Positions 26,223-37,261 of a stretch of 64,000 bases of DNA are shown one piece after another (positions within the stretch are counted from its first letter, which is position 1; each line of letters begins with the position of its first letter). The notes beneath the pieces were generated by a model, which ran no database searches, was not told the DNA's origin, and was given only the letters and a program-made list of their open reading frames with translations. Source of the stretch: Nostoc sphaeroides (lineage in GTDB: Bacteria; Cyanobacteriota; Cyanobacteriia; Cyanobacteriales; Nostocaceae); assembly GCF_003443655.1 (NCBI RefSeq), contig NZ_CP031941.1, positions 1,917,501-1,981,500 of the forward strand, in the 5' to 3' direction. The position numbers were made by a program, and so were the translations under genes.

Positions 26223-26462
26223 AAAGCACTCGATTTTTACAACCAAGCTCTGCCACTATTTCGGGCTGTGGGCGATCGCACAGGTGTTGCGACTACACTC
26301 AATAACATCGGTGGAGTCTATGACGATTTACGAAAAAAGTAAAAAGCACTCGATTTTTACAACCAAGCTCTGCCCCTATTTCGGGCTGTGAGCGATCGCA
26401 CAGGTGTTGCGACTACACTCAATAACATCGAGCAAGTCTACCACGATTTACGAAAAAAGTAA
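26223..26462 (+). pseudogene. Untranslated tail repeats of the TPR gene
   Basis: Two further 120-bp TPR units in the original frame, each ending in the same CGAAAAAAGTAA, with stops at 26340 and 26460, exactly 120 bp apart. They differ from upstream units by shared substitutions (CGA AAA AAG TAA), so they were copied after the stop arose. Confidence 0.85.
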
Positions 26463-26475
26463 AATTTCTAAATAC

Positions 26476-26528
26476 AAAAAAACCAGGAGTTTCCCCCTGG
26501 TGTCATCAAAAATTATTACACAGTTTAC
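26476..26528 (-). terminator. rplY: rplY terminator; right copy of the 53-bp direct repeat
   Basis: On the minus strand, ACCAGG...CCTGGT with loop GGGAAACT is followed by seven Ts, just after the rplY stop codon. One base differs from the copy at 23980. Confidence 0.82.
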
Positions 26529-26533
26529 TTAGC

Positions 26534-27139
26534 TTAAGAAGCCGCTTCAGTTTCAGTTTCTGTCCCAGCATCTTCAGCGCTAATTTGTGGTGGCAAAACG
26601 CTCACAACAAGTCGCTCTGATTCAGCTAGAGGTGTAACACCTTCAGGAAAGGGTATATCACTGATACTCAAGCTGTCTCCAATTTGTAGGTTAGAGACAT
26701 CGATTTCGATTACATCTGGGATGTTTTCTGGCGCACAACTCACTTGCAATTCGCTGATTACGGTGTCTAACACACCACCTTCTTGTTTAACACCAATAGC
26801 AGTTCCCACAAAACGCAGCCGTACTCCTACAGTTGTGTCGCCGTGGCCCGCAACCGCGAAAAAGCTAAGGTGGTAAGGTGTACCTTTTGCTGGATGGATT
26901 TGAAGTTCCCGCAGCAAGGCTTTGCCGCGCCAAGGTGCATCAGCAACGTTTAACTCAATCAATGTATTGTTGACTGAAACTCTTTTGAGCAAGCGCTCAA
27001 CAGTTTTAGCATCAATGGTCAAAGAAATGGATTCTGTACCCTTATGACCATACAAATTGGCAGGTATCAGTCCAGCACGGCGCAAAGCTCTTGGCTTGCT
27101 GCCTTCTGCACGTTTTAGAGATTCGACTGTAATAGCCAT
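26534..27139 (-). CDS. rplY: 50S ribosomal protein L25 (Ctc type)
   Basis: 201 residues. The N-terminal L25 domain ([45 protein letters not shown]) binds 5S rRNA. The C-terminal TL5/Ctc beta domain ([39 protein letters not shown]...[18 protein letters not shown]) matches the long form. An acidic Glu/Thr tail ends the protein. It lies downstream of purA on the same strand across ~240 bp of STRRs, so they may or may not be co-transcribed. The downstream hairpin supports termination here. Confidence 0.95.
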   Translation of the reverse strand: MAITVESLKRAEGSKPRALRRAGLIPANLYGHKGTESISLTIDAKTVERLLKRVSVNNTLIELNVADAPWRGKALLRELQIHPAKGTPYHLSFFAVAGHGDTTVGVRLRFVGTAIGVKQEGGVLDTVISELQVSCAPENIPDVIEIDVSNLQIGDSLSISDIPFPEGVTPLAESERLVVSVLPPQISAEDAGTETETEAAS

Positions 27140-27162
27140 AGAAGTTGTTAGTTGTTAATTAA

Positions 27163-27378
27163 AGTTAGGAGTTTGGAGTTTGGAGTTTGGAGTTAGGAGT
27201 TTGGAGTTAGGAGTTTGGAGTTTGGAGTTTGGAGTTAGGAGTTAGGAGTTTGGAGTTTGGAGTTTTGATTTAATTACTCATTTTTCACTCTTCACTCTTT
27301 AGTTTTAACTCTTCACTCTTAACTCTTCACTCTTAACTCTTAACTCCTCACTCCTAACTCTTCACTCCTCACTCTTAA
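27163..27378. repeat. Two heptamer STRR arrays between purA and rplY
   Basis: GGAGTTT/GGAGTTA heptamers at ~27165-27263 (about 14 units), then CTCTTAA/CTCTTCA/CTCCTAA heptamers at ~27286-27378. Together they fill almost the whole spacer. Confidence 0.9.
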
Positions 27379-29274
<1,896 letters not shown>

Positions 29275-31443
29275 ATGATCAAAAAATGGTATCGAGTCCA
29301 AAAGCTAAAAGCAATATTCATCCTAGCATTGGCAGTTGTATTTACTAATGCTGTAGTCTCCTATAGCAACACTGTGAAGCTGATTCACAACCAGCAATGG
29401 GTGATATACTCCTATAAAGTGGTTACTCAACTTGAAAGTATCAAATCTACACTCAAAGATACTGAAACTGCACAACGTAATTACCTAATTACAGCAGATG
29501 TAGATGATCTAAAAATTTATATTGCAGCTAATCAACAAACTAATAAGAATATTCAAATTATTCGGAAGTTAACTGCTGATAACCATCAAAAGCAGCAGTG
29601 GATTTCTTTGCTGGAGCCGAAAATTACCAACAGGCTCAAAATGCTGCAACAAGAAATTTCCCTCAGACAAAATCAAGGATTTGAAGCAGTTCGGCAGCGC
29701 ATTTTATCTGACAAAGACAAGCAAAGCAGCAAAGAAATCCAACAGCTTATTCACGACTCTTTAGAGGTAGAGCAAAATTTATTACAGCAGGGAATGCAGC
29801 AGGCAGAAGCAAGTTCCCAAAAGGCGATAGTCACATTTTTTATCGCTGCTGTTGTGGATTTGGTGCTGGTAGCGTTGTTGTATGACTTGTTGTGGCGTTA
29901 TATCAGACAACTTCAGCAGACGGAACTGGCCCTACGGCAAAGTGAAAATCGTTTACGAGCCATGATAGATGCAGAACCAGAATGCATCAAATTAATTGCC
30001 AGGGATGGCACCCTTTTAGAAATTAATGCAGAAGGGTTGGCAATGATGGAAGTGGAAAGTGCTGATGTATTGATTGGTAAAGCTATTGATGATCTAATTG
30101 TACCAGAGTATAGAGCAGCCTTTGCCGACTTGCATAAAAATGTCTGCCAAGGTAACAAGGGGACTTTAGAGTTTGAAATCTTGGGATTTAAAGGTACCCG
30201 CCGCTACATGGAAACTCATGCCGTACCATTGCGTAACGAATCTGATGGTACGTTCATCCATTTGGCACTGATGCGAGATATAACTCAGCAAAAACAGGCA
30301 GAACAGAAAATCCGTGAACAAGGGTTGCTGCTGGATGTATCAAGTGATGCGATTCTGGTGCGAAATATCCACAACCAAATATTGTTTTGGAATCAAGGTG
30401 CCCAACGTCTATACGGCTGGAAAACTGCGGAAGTTGTGGGTAAGAATGTTTTGCAACTTTTGTATAAAGACATTTCACCACAGCTAGAAGATGCTTACTT
30501 GAGGGTGATGAATACAGGTGAGTGGCGGGGTGAGTTGCATCAACTGACAAGGGAAGGTAAAGTAATTATCGTTGAAAGTCGGTGGATATTGATCCGAGAT
30601 GATAATGGACAACCCAAATCCATTTTGAGTGTGAACACCGAGATTACGCAGCAGAAACAACTGGAAGCTCAACTTCTGCGATCGCAACGTTTGGAGAGTA
30701 TCGGCACTTTAGCTAGTGGTATCGTCCATGACCTGAACAATATACTATCGCCAATTTTAATGTCAGTTCAACTGTTGCAGAAAAAATTGCCCGATTCGCA
30801 GAGTCAGCAAATACTGCAAACTTTAGAAAATAATGTGAAACGCGGCGCTAATTTGCTCAAGCAAGTGTTATCTTTTGCACGGGGCATCGAAGGTAAACAG
30901 ACAATTGTCCAAATTCAGCCTTTGATGGTAGAAATTGAGCAAATTATCACTCAAACATTCCCCAAATCCATCATCTGTCAGGCAGATATCCCTAAAAATC
31001 TGTGGTATGTCCGTGGAGACGCAACTCAAATACATCAGGTGCTGATAAATTTAGTAGTTAATGCCCGTGATGCTATGCCCAATGGTGGTATATTGAGGAT
31101 TGCTGCGGAAAATCTGGTGATTGGTGAACATTCTACCCAGATAAATATTGATGCTAAAGTGGGTTCTTATATTGCGATCGTGGTAACGGATACTGGTATG
31201 GGAATGCCGCCGGCAGTCCAGCAACGGATTTTTGAACCATTTTTTACTACCAAAGAGATAGGCAAAGGTACAGGTTTAGGACTTTCTACCGCGTTGGGTA
31301 TTATTAAGAATCATGGTGGTTTTGTCAATGTTTACAGTCAGGTAGGCAGAGGGACTCAATTTACAGTGTACTTGCCTGCCTCAACATCTAAAGACACACA
31401 TTTGCTGTCTCCAGAACTGGAATCAGTTATAGGAGATAGCTAA
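29275..31443 (+). CDS. Sensor histidine kinase (CHASE3-PAS-PAS-HisKA-HATPase)
   Basis: About 720 residues. A transmembrane helix (AIFILALAVVFTNAVVSYS), a CHASE3-type extracellular domain (TLKDTETAQRNYLITAD), a second helix (IVTFFIAAVVDLVLVALLYDLL), two PAS domains (LRAMIDAEPECIKLIA; LLDVSSDAILVRN), then the kinase core: H-box LASGIVHDLNNILSPIL with the phospho-His, N-box NLVVNARDAMP, G1 DTGMGMPP, F-box FEPFFTTK, G2 GKGTGLGLS. The ATG at 29275 is chosen for its AAGGG site; the ATG at 29242 would add 11 residues. The stop overlaps an ATG (TAATG), beginning a 24-codon ORF to 31517 which may be the remnant of a lost response-regulator gene. Phosphotransfer partners are unknown. Confidence 0.93.
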   Translation: MIKKWYRVQKLKAIFILALAVVFTNAVVSYSNTVKLIHNQQWVIYSYKVVTQLESIKSTLKDTETAQRNYLITADVDDLKIYIAANQQTNKNIQIIRKLTADNHQKQQWISLLEPKITNRLKMLQQEISLRQNQGFEAVRQRILSDKDKQSSKEIQQLIHDSLEVEQNLLQQGMQQAEASSQKAIVTFFIAAVVDLVLVALLYDLLWRYIRQLQQTELALRQSENRLRAMIDAEPECIKLIARDGTLLEINAEGLAMMEVESADVLIGKAIDDLIVPEYRAAFADLHKNVCQGNKGTLEFEILGFKGTRRYMETHAVPLRNESDGTFIHLALMRDITQQKQAEQKIREQGLLLDVSSDAILVRNIHNQILFWNQGAQRLYGWKTAEVVGKNVLQLLYKDISPQLEDAYLRVMNTGEWRGELHQLTREGKVIIVESRWILIRDDNGQPKSILSVNTEITQQKQLEAQLLRSQRLESIGTLASGIVHDLNNILSPILMSVQLLQKKLPDSQSQQILQTLENNVKRGANLLKQVLSFARGIEGKQTIVQIQPLMVEIEQIITQTFPKSIICQADIPKNLWYVRGDATQIHQVLINLVVNARDAMPNGGILRIAAENLVIGEHSTQINIDAKVGSYIAIVVTDTGMGMPPAVQQRIFEPFFTTKEIGKGTGLGLSTALGIIKNHGGFVNVYSQVGRGTQFTVYLPASTSKDTHLLSPELESVIGDS

Positions 31444-31451
31444 TGAAAGTA

Positions 31452-31733
31452 TCACAGACTACAAATAATCCTGTCAACCAAAACTTTCTGTCCACGTTGG
31501 AAATGAGAACAGTCTAACTTAGTCCTCAGCCGGAAGTTCAACAAGTCATAGCGAGGTGAAGCATCTGGTGGATGACTTACTCTTGGTGGGATATCGAGTG
31601 CTTCGATTGGACAACCGCCAATTGTGGAATCTGGAGTCACCCTAAAACTAAAGCCGGGTAATTCAAGGCGCTTCACTACAATGTTCCGCAAATGGCGAGA
31701 ATGGTGAATAACATTTGAGAGCATTTTTACCAT
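31452..31733 (-). CDS. Hypothetical protein
   Basis: 93 residues with a plausible protein look (IVVKRLELPGFSFRVTPDSTIGGCPIEALDIPP). There are no membrane segments, signal or recognised family. The gene converges on the histidine kinase and overlaps only the short 24-codon ORF after it. Codon use looks coding, and the frame is not explained by a repeat, but no ribosome site is evident. Confidence 0.45.
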   Translation of the reverse strand: MVKMLSNVIHHSRHLRNIVVKRLELPGFSFRVTPDSTIGGCPIEALDIPPRVSHPPDASPRYDLLNFRLRTKLDCSHFQRGQKVLVDRIICSL

Positions 31734-31751
31734 CAGCCAAAAATTAGCGAT

Positions 31752-31892
31752 CGCTTAGTAAGTAAGTCGGTGCAATAAAATCAAACTATGTAAACAAAAG
31801 TAAATAAGCCTCAAACTCTTTCTCTCCCTGCTCCCTGCCCCCAGCAAGAACTGCCTTATTGCAACAATAATTATTTACGCCGACCTACTTAA
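31752..31892. repeat. Foldback element with TAAGTA...GGCG ends
   Basis: Left end TAAGTAAGTCGGTGCAATAA near 31757 pairs with right end TTATTTACGCCGACCTACTTA near 31872. The interior is CTCCCTGCTCCCTGCCCCC-type sequence. Same family as the elements near 6895 and 19135. Confidence 0.65.
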
Positions 31893-32056
31893 TACAGCAG
31901 ATTGCGCTCTAATCTAATACACGTAGAGACGAAGAAAAGCTACGTCTCTACAAGGTTTTGGGTTTTAATATGTACTTCATTTACCTGAAATCTGCTGTAA
32001 TGGGAATAGTACCTTTATAGCGGTTAATTTCTGCTAAAATATTTATTCTTGGTTCT

Positions 32057-32506
32057 TCAGTAGCTGTTAGAGATCGCAGTTGGATTAACAGCAGTAATTT
32101 CTGAGTAACGAGCAAAATCAGTAATGTTAAATGTAAGAATATGAGTTAGCCCATGCACCAGCATTGCTGCAACCAGTCGCGCATCGTGTACGTTAATTCC
32201 CCTAATTCCATAGGCAATTACTAGCCTTTCCCATTCCTGGTAAATTGCTTCAGTATCTAGCAACAATGGAAAAAACACCTTTAAACGGTTAACTTCTGCC
32301 TGTGTTTCTGCTACACTACGCCCTAAGCCATTTCGCTCGGTTGGGCGTGTGTAGACGTTCCAAAATTCAATCAAGTTTTGCGGTACGATGTGAGACTGTT
32401 CGCCGCGATCGCGTAACGTCCTGATAGCATTAATGGCATCCGGGTTCATTGGATGGCTAAGGTCTACACTCCTTAACAGGACATTACTATCTACGAGATA
32501 AGCCAC
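32057..32506 (-). CDS. PIN-domain toxin (VapC-like)
   Basis: 149 residues. PIN nuclease fold: YLVDSNVLLRSVD with the first metal-binding Asp, NLIEFWNVYTRP with the Glu, and NVHDARLVAAMLVHGLTHILTFNITDFARYS with the last acidic residues. Such toxins cut RNA and are held in check by a partner antitoxin. The upstream gene (32507-32812) ends where this one begins, in the usual antitoxin-toxin order. The best guess is a VapBC-type pair. Confidence 0.88.
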   Translation of the reverse strand: MAYLVDSNVLLRSVDLSHPMNPDAINAIRTLRDRGEQSHIVPQNLIEFWNVYTRPTERNGLGRSVAETQAEVNRLKVFFPLLLDTEAIYQEWERLVIAYGIRGINVHDARLVAAMLVHGLTHILTFNITDFARYSEITAVNPTAISNSY

Positions 32507-32812
32507 TTAGCCTCGTTCTCCATAAATACTTGAGCGGCTAATGGCTTCATCCGAAAGCGACGGGAGGTTAAGCTCTCGGTGGCTCTCCACCCACTCAGTA
32601 AATGCTGTCACCCACTCTTGGGGAGTTGCAGTTTCATAGAAAGGGCGTTCCCTTGATGGTTGCACCAGCTGCTCAAGCATGGAATTTAAGTGAGGTTTAA
32701 TCTCCGATGGAGTACGCTTAGAAATCTTCGCCAACAAAAGCGTAATTGTTTCAATATCTTTACTATGGGCTTGTTCTAAATCACTCACAACGGATTTTGG
32801 TTGACTGTTCAT
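32507..32812 (-). CDS. Probable antitoxin of the downstream PIN toxin
   Basis: 101 residues. No family recognised with confidence. The N-terminal ~70 residues are helical and charged (DLEQAHSKDIETITLLLAKISKRTPSEIKPHLNSMLEQL). The C-terminal part (EWVTAFTEWVESHRELNLPSLSDEAISRSSIYGERG) looks like the extended tail typical of toxin-neutralising regions. Its stop codon directly abuts the start codon of the PIN gene, so the two are translationally coupled. The antitoxin role rests on this context. Confidence 0.7.
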   Translation of the reverse strand: MNSQPKSVVSDLEQAHSKDIETITLLLAKISKRTPSEIKPHLNSMLEQLVQPSRERPFYETATPQEWVTAFTEWVESHRELNLPSLSDEAISRSSIYGERG

Positions 32813-32913
32813 AACTAAAATATCATATAAATTTAAGTTAATGGCTTATTTTTAAGCTTAAAGTATTTCAACTAAATCAACTTTGTTTGAGCTAACCACA
32901 AGTAGGTTTAAAT

Positions 32914-33792
32914 GTGAGGAAAATAAAATTACTGGCTTTGATATTAATTAGTTTGGCAATGGTGTTGTGGTTGAATTTGCGTTTCTCAACACCGTCAATA
33001 CCAACTGTTGCATCGTCACCACCAAAAACTATCCGCTACTTCGAGCGCACTTTGCCCCAAAGCATCGCTCACATTCTGTTGATTCCAGCTAATAGCAAAT
33101 TTTTGGTAACTCCTGCATTATCACAAAAGGTAAACACTGTAGAGGAATTTGCCAAGAAGCATCGAGCCGTAGCTATTTTGAATGCAGGCTTTTTTGACCC
33201 AATTAACCAAAAAACTACATCATATATTGTCATACAAAGAAAGTTGGTTGCTGACCCCAAGGAAAACGAACGATTAGTAAACAATCCCAACTTAAAACCT
33301 TACCTGAGTCAAATATTCAATCGCTCAGAATTCCGCCGCTATTTATGTGGGCAAACTATTAGCTATTCAATTGCCCTACACAGTCAGTCACCACCAGCCG
33401 GTTGTCAGTTAGTCGATGCTATAGGTGCAGGCCCAAGCCTATTACCAGAACTCACGTTAGCAAAAGAGGGCTTTGTAGATAATGCCACCAAACGAGATGC
33501 ACTTGGCAGCAACCAACCCAATGCCAGAACTGCCGTAGGTATTACCCGTGATGGCAGCATTGTATTAGTTATGGTGGCTCAAAAACCCTCGGCTCCCGCT
33601 AATTCTGGGATATCTTTACCAGCATTAGCTGATTTTATGAAAACTCTTGGTGCTGATAAAGCGATGAATCTCGACGGGGGGAGTTCGTCTTCGCTTTATT
33701 ACAATGGCAAAACCTTTTACGGAAAGGTTGATTTGGAAGGAAATTCTATGAAGCGTCCCGTGAAATCAGTTTTGCTGGTTCAGAAAAACTAG
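32914..33792 (+). CDS. Exported phosphodiester glycosidase family protein (NAGPA/DUF2233)
   Basis: 292 residues. An N-terminal anchor (KLLALILISLAMVLWLNL) is followed by the phosphodiester glycosidase domain: AVAILNAGFFDP, NARTAVGITRDGSIVLVMV and LGADKAMNLDGGSSSSLYYNG, the three conserved blocks of the family. Homologues remove N-acetylglucosamine from phosphodiesters; here it probably acts on cell-wall or exopolysaccharide phosphodiesters. The start is GTG at 32914 with AGTAGG upstream; no ATG nearby fits. An inverted-repeat element begins exactly at its stop codon. Confidence 0.92.
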   Translation: MRKIKLLALILISLAMVLWLNLRFSTPSIPTVASSPPKTIRYFERTLPQSIAHILLIPANSKFLVTPALSQKVNTVEEFAKKHRAVAILNAGFFDPINQKTTSYIVIQRKLVADPKENERLVNNPNLKPYLSQIFNRSEFRRYLCGQTISYSIALHSQSPPAGCQLVDAIGAGPSLLPELTLAKEGFVDNATKRDALGSNQPNARTAVGITRDGSIVLVMVAQKPSAPANSGISLPALADFMKTLGADKAMNLDGGSSSSLYYNGKTFYGKVDLEGNSMKRPVKSVLLVQKN

Positions 33793-34215
33793 TAGTCTGT
33801 CAAGAAATAATTGACCAAATAATTATTAATTCATAATTCATAATTCATAAATTTTAAAATGAGTACAGCAGCCCCCAATACGGTTCAGTTAAGGATTTTT
33901 GGTACTAATTTTAGACCTGTAGAGACGCGAAATTTCGCGTCTTTACCAAGGTTTTTGGGCTTAACTGAACTGTATTGCAGCAGCCCCCACGCTCATTTTT
34001 AAATCAGTGGTCTTAAATCAGTGGAGAGTTCAAGCTCCCACTGATAGCGAAGCGTTAGCGAGTCATCGTTCGCGCAGCGTCTCGTAGAGAGCGTCTTTAA
34101 ATTATGAATTATTAATTATCAATTATGAATTAGTTTGACAGATAGATTAAGAGTAGAGACGGCGATTTATCGCGTCTCCCTAACCGTCAAATTTAACGAG
34201 ACAGACTACTAGTTA
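33788..34215. mobile_element. 428-bp inverted-repeat element with a nested MITE
   Basis: Perfect 14-bp ends ACTAGTAGTCTGTC (33788-33801) and GACAGACTACTAGT (34202-34215). No coding capacity. The interior holds AATTCATA heptamers, the 102-bp MITE at 33876, a GCGAAGCGTTAGCGAG repeat near 34045 and the AGACGGCGATTTATCGCGTC palindrome near 34157. It overlaps the stop codon of the glycosidase gene. A fragment of the family lies at 9312. Confidence 0.7.
33876..33977. mobile_element. 102-bp MITE, copy B, with 10-bp target duplication
   Basis: Identical to copy A at 12191-12292. Flanked by CAGCAGCCCC at 33866-33875 and 33978-33987. Confidence 0.92.
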
Positions 34216-34364
34216 TCTGTCTCATTAAATTTTATCCGTTTGTAGTGAGGACTTAAGTCCTCAAATATTCAAGCACTAAAGTGCTTACTACAAACCTACC
34301 AAAATTTTTGCGATAAACCACTAGTTTTGAACGCTATCTGAAGGAGCAAGTCTTTACTTTCCTC
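34216..34364. repeat. Hairpin repeat (GTAGTGAGGACTT ... CTTACTACAAAC)
   Basis: GTTTGTAGTGAGGACTTAAG at 34230 and GTGCTTACTACAAAC near 34286 pair; same dispersed family as 6822 and 42955. Confidence 0.6.
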
Positions 34365-36650
34365 TTACCGCCGACTGCGAAAACCCTGTCTTCCATTAAC
34401 TTGGTCAAAAAGGACATCGTATTTATCAAAAAATGCGATGCCAGGATTTACAAATATAGGAAGTTCTGCCTGTGGTGAGATACTCAAATTCCAGCGATTA
34501 AATCCGTCGCGGGTTCCTGGTGTCAGGCTGTAATCAAAAATGCTATTAATAGCTACTTTCAAAGCATTTGTTGAGCGTAATACTCCCGGTTTGAGTTTAC
34601 CTGCTGTGGAAGCTGACTTGAATTCAGTCAAACCATTAATAGTTCCAGTATCAGTAATCATTGTGCTATTACAAGAATTTTTAGCAGAACTTCCAGCAAG
34701 AGTTAAACAAACTTTACTCAGTCGAGAGTCCCATCTATTACCAGGTACACCATTAATTTCAGGTTGTTTACTCCAAGCAGCCATTTTGAAACCTGCTTGA
34801 TTATCAGCAGTTAAACCGAGAATTAAACTGCCATTCTTGTTAGTACCACCATTTCCAATCACGATAAATCCGTTACTCAGATTGCCTGGTAATTTTCTTA
34901 ACGGATTATAGAGAAGTGACTTTTCAAAATAGTTGACACCGATAATACCGGAAAATGGCACACCATTCTTTGCTGAACAATTCGGCTTTTGGGCAGTACA
35001 TTGGCGACTAGTAACAATCTGTACCGGAACGGGTTCTGCGGCGGGAAGCAACCCAAATCGGATGTTAGTATAAACTAATTCTCCCTCCAGGATAGTACCA
35101 TCACTTAATACCTCCTTGATATTTTGTCCCGTTCTGCGGATAGGGGCATTACCTAAAAACTCTTTGGGAACTCGCAGCCCTGCTGAACCAGTATCTAATA
35201 AAATACGCCTTGGCTGACCACCTGCGATCGCCATTTCCAAAAAATACCCACGAACTCGTTGACCGAGGGAAGGTTTTGTGTATAAAGGTAGGGATATAGT
35301 ATCAAAAGTTGGCTTGCGGGGTGTATTTTGAGAGATATCGCGCAACGCTGAATTGGGAAAAAGAGCCGCAAATGCTGATTGTCGTTGGGCTGCTGGTTCA
35401 GGTGCGATATCCCAAAGGCTTTCGTAGTAGAAAAAGCCGCTACCTAAACCGCGTTGTTGCGCTGCTTCTACCTGGGATTGGATTTGTGGCATAGAAACTG
35501 GACGATTTCGCAATCCTGCCATAATACCGATACCAGTTGGGATGACTTGTTTTGTTTCTAAAATTTCTGGGCGGTTAATTTGAGCGATAAAACTTTCTAA
35601 ATCATTACGGTATACTTGCATCACTAACTCATCGACAATACCCAACCGTACCCAGTTGAGCCAGTCTTGCAGTTGCAGCTTGTAGGCGAAATCATAATAA
35701 TTAGGAGCAACTGAGAAAATAGCATTCGGTTTTCTAGCTTTCACAGTTTGGTAGAGGTCTACCATGAATGTGCTGATTTTATCTGCCCGCCATTTTATCC
35801 ATGCTTGGGCTTGAGGATTGGGCGGGGGAGGATTGCCAGTTTCTTGAGTATATAAACTAATTGTGTATTTATCGTAACCAAAATCCACAGGTAAACTCGT
35901 ATGGTCGTCAAATTGAACGCCATCAGCATCGTATTGAGTAATGACTTCCATCACAAGTTCGGTGATAAACTTTTGCACTTGGGGGTGAAACGGATTCAAC
36001 CACGCTACTTCACCCGCAGCACTAATTGAAGTTTGCGTACCATCCCGCTTTTGTGTCAGCCAATCTGGATGCTGGGATGCGAGTTCCGAACTTAGGGGAA
36101 CCATGAAACCAAATTCAAACCAAGGTATTGCTAGTAACCCTTCTCTGCGGGCTTGGCTAATAATGTCTGCAATCACATCTTGTCCATCTTTTCCCTTAAA
36201 GAAGAAGGGAATACCCTTTTTTTGCATGACAGCGCTGGGGTAATATGTATAGCCATCGTTCCAGACTACTGGATAAACAGTGTTAAAGTTTAACTGCCGC
36301 AGTTGGCTCATGGCTGCAAGCACCTGCGAACGATTTCGGAAAACGCTAAAATCGTTACCACTGAGCCACACCCCCCGAATTTCTTGACGAGGTTGAGGAG
36401 GTAGTTGGGCAACGCTAGGGGCAAAAGTGTTGAGTAGTAATACCGCAAGGAATGATATTAGACATAATAATGGCAGCAGACGCTTCCTTAAAAGCCACCA
36501 ACCTTGATGAATAAGGCGACTAGGCGCAATACCAGACGCTTTAGGTAGCTTGCTACGACATAGAAGTAAGCCTCTACGCACAGGCTTAAATAGTAAGTTA
36601 GTTAAAATAGCATTAATTTTTATGGTTTTTTCCCAGAACTGAGTTGTCAT
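34365..36650 (-). CDS. GHL10-type glycoside hydrolase fused to an aspartic-protease-like domain
   Basis: 761 residues. An N-terminal signal anchor (RLLPLLCLISFLAVLLLNTFA). Residues ~85-430 form a glycosyl-hydrolase-like GHL10 barrel (EIRGVWLSGNDFSVF, LNFNTVYPVVWNDGYTYYPS, WFEFGFM, DADGVQFDDHTSL), a family linked to cell-wall glycans. From ~460 a second domain appears with two DTG motifs, LLDTGSAGLRV (Asp ~486) and ITDTGTINGL (Asp ~667), spaced 181 residues as in two-lobed pepsin-like proteases. It resembles the DUF3443 type. Function is likely outside the inner membrane, on peptidoglycan or surface material. Activity of the second domain is inferred from motifs only. Confidence 0.88.
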   Translation of the reverse strand: MTTQFWEKTIKINAILTNLLFKPVRRGLLLCRSKLPKASGIAPSRLIHQGWWLLRKRLLPLLCLISFLAVLLLNTFAPSVAQLPPQPRQEIRGVWLSGNDFSVFRNRSQVLAAMSQLRQLNFNTVYPVVWNDGYTYYPSAVMQKKGIPFFFKGKDGQDVIADIISQARREGLLAIPWFEFGFMVPLSSELASQHPDWLTQKRDGTQTSISAAGEVAWLNPFHPQVQKFITELVMEVITQYDADGVQFDDHTSLPVDFGYDKYTISLYTQETGNPPPPNPQAQAWIKWRADKISTFMVDLYQTVKARKPNAIFSVAPNYYDFAYKLQLQDWLNWVRLGIVDELVMQVYRNDLESFIAQINRPEILETKQVIPTGIGIMAGLRNRPVSMPQIQSQVEAAQQRGLGSGFFYYESLWDIAPEPAAQRQSAFAALFPNSALRDISQNTPRKPTFDTISLPLYTKPSLGQRVRGYFLEMAIAGGQPRRILLDTGSAGLRVPKEFLGNAPIRRTGQNIKEVLSDGTILEGELVYTNIRFGLLPAAEPVPVQIVTSRQCTAQKPNCSAKNGVPFSGIIGVNYFEKSLLYNPLRKLPGNLSNGFIVIGNGGTNKNGSLILGLTADNQAGFKMAAWSKQPEINGVPGNRWDSRLSKVCLTLAGSSAKNSCNSTMITDTGTINGLTEFKSASTAGKLKPGVLRSTNALKVAINSIFDYSLTPGTRDGFNRWNLSISPQAELPIFVNPGIAFFDKYDVLFDQVNGRQGFRSRR

Positions 36651-36920
36651 TACTTCTGCTTACTAAATGAGGTTAATTGGTTATATTTCATTTCTTATCA
36701 ACATTAAATTACTGCATCAGGAAAACTGATACAGTAATTTAGCTGCAAGATAGTTGACGCAGTTATCGGGTTAGTAGTGCCAAGTATAAATGTTTCAAAT
36801 GTAACCTGTAATATATTTGCGCTGCACTCACGCCTACGCCTGGTAGATTTTTTGCATAGCACCATTCCTCTTATTGAAATTAAGTCACAATGATAATAGG
36901 CAATCATAGAGGGTGCTGTT

Positions 36921-37232
36921 ATGTCTGGTCTAACTCAAACTGTTCGGAACTTGTTCATTCGGATTCAAGGCTTGCTTGATGTTTTATTCCAAAGTGTTTC
37001 CAATTTTTTCGGAAATTTCTTTGGTTTTTTTGGCAACCTGTTTGGATTCAATAGCTCTGGTTATTTCTTGGAATCTGATCGGGAGCAAGGTACAAAACAA
37101 GCTTCTGCAAAAGAGCAAATTGAAACGAATCAGGATAACACTCCTAAAATTTCCGCCACTACCCGCCGTCGTTCTAATGCCAAAATTGACGACTACTTCC
37201 TCAATATGGCTCGTGATGTGAAAAAGAATTAA
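36921..37232 (+). CDS. Hypothetical protein with an amphipathic Phe-rich helix
   Basis: 103 residues. The N-terminal ~50 residues are rich in Phe and Gly (NLFIRIQGLLDVLFQSVSNFFGNFFGFFGNLFGF), likely a membrane-touching amphipathic segment. The middle is hydrophilic and low in complexity; the C-terminus is basic (TTRRRSNAKIDDYFLNMARDVKKN). I know this pattern as a conserved cyanobacterial hypothetical, without a function. It has its own promoter region (36651-36920) and no operon partner. Confidence 0.7.
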   Translation: MSGLTQTVRNLFIRIQGLLDVLFQSVSNFFGNFFGFFGNLFGFNSSGYFLESDREQGTKQASAKEQIETNQDNTPKISATTRRRSNAKIDDYFLNMARDVKKN

Positions 37233-37261
37233 TAAAATCAGCAATTGGAGGGTGATCTTAG

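Noticed and set aside
25783..26391. 202-codon frame inside the TPR gene
   Set aside because: A shifted reading of the 120-bp TPR repeats; the period is a multiple of 3, so shadow frames stay open.
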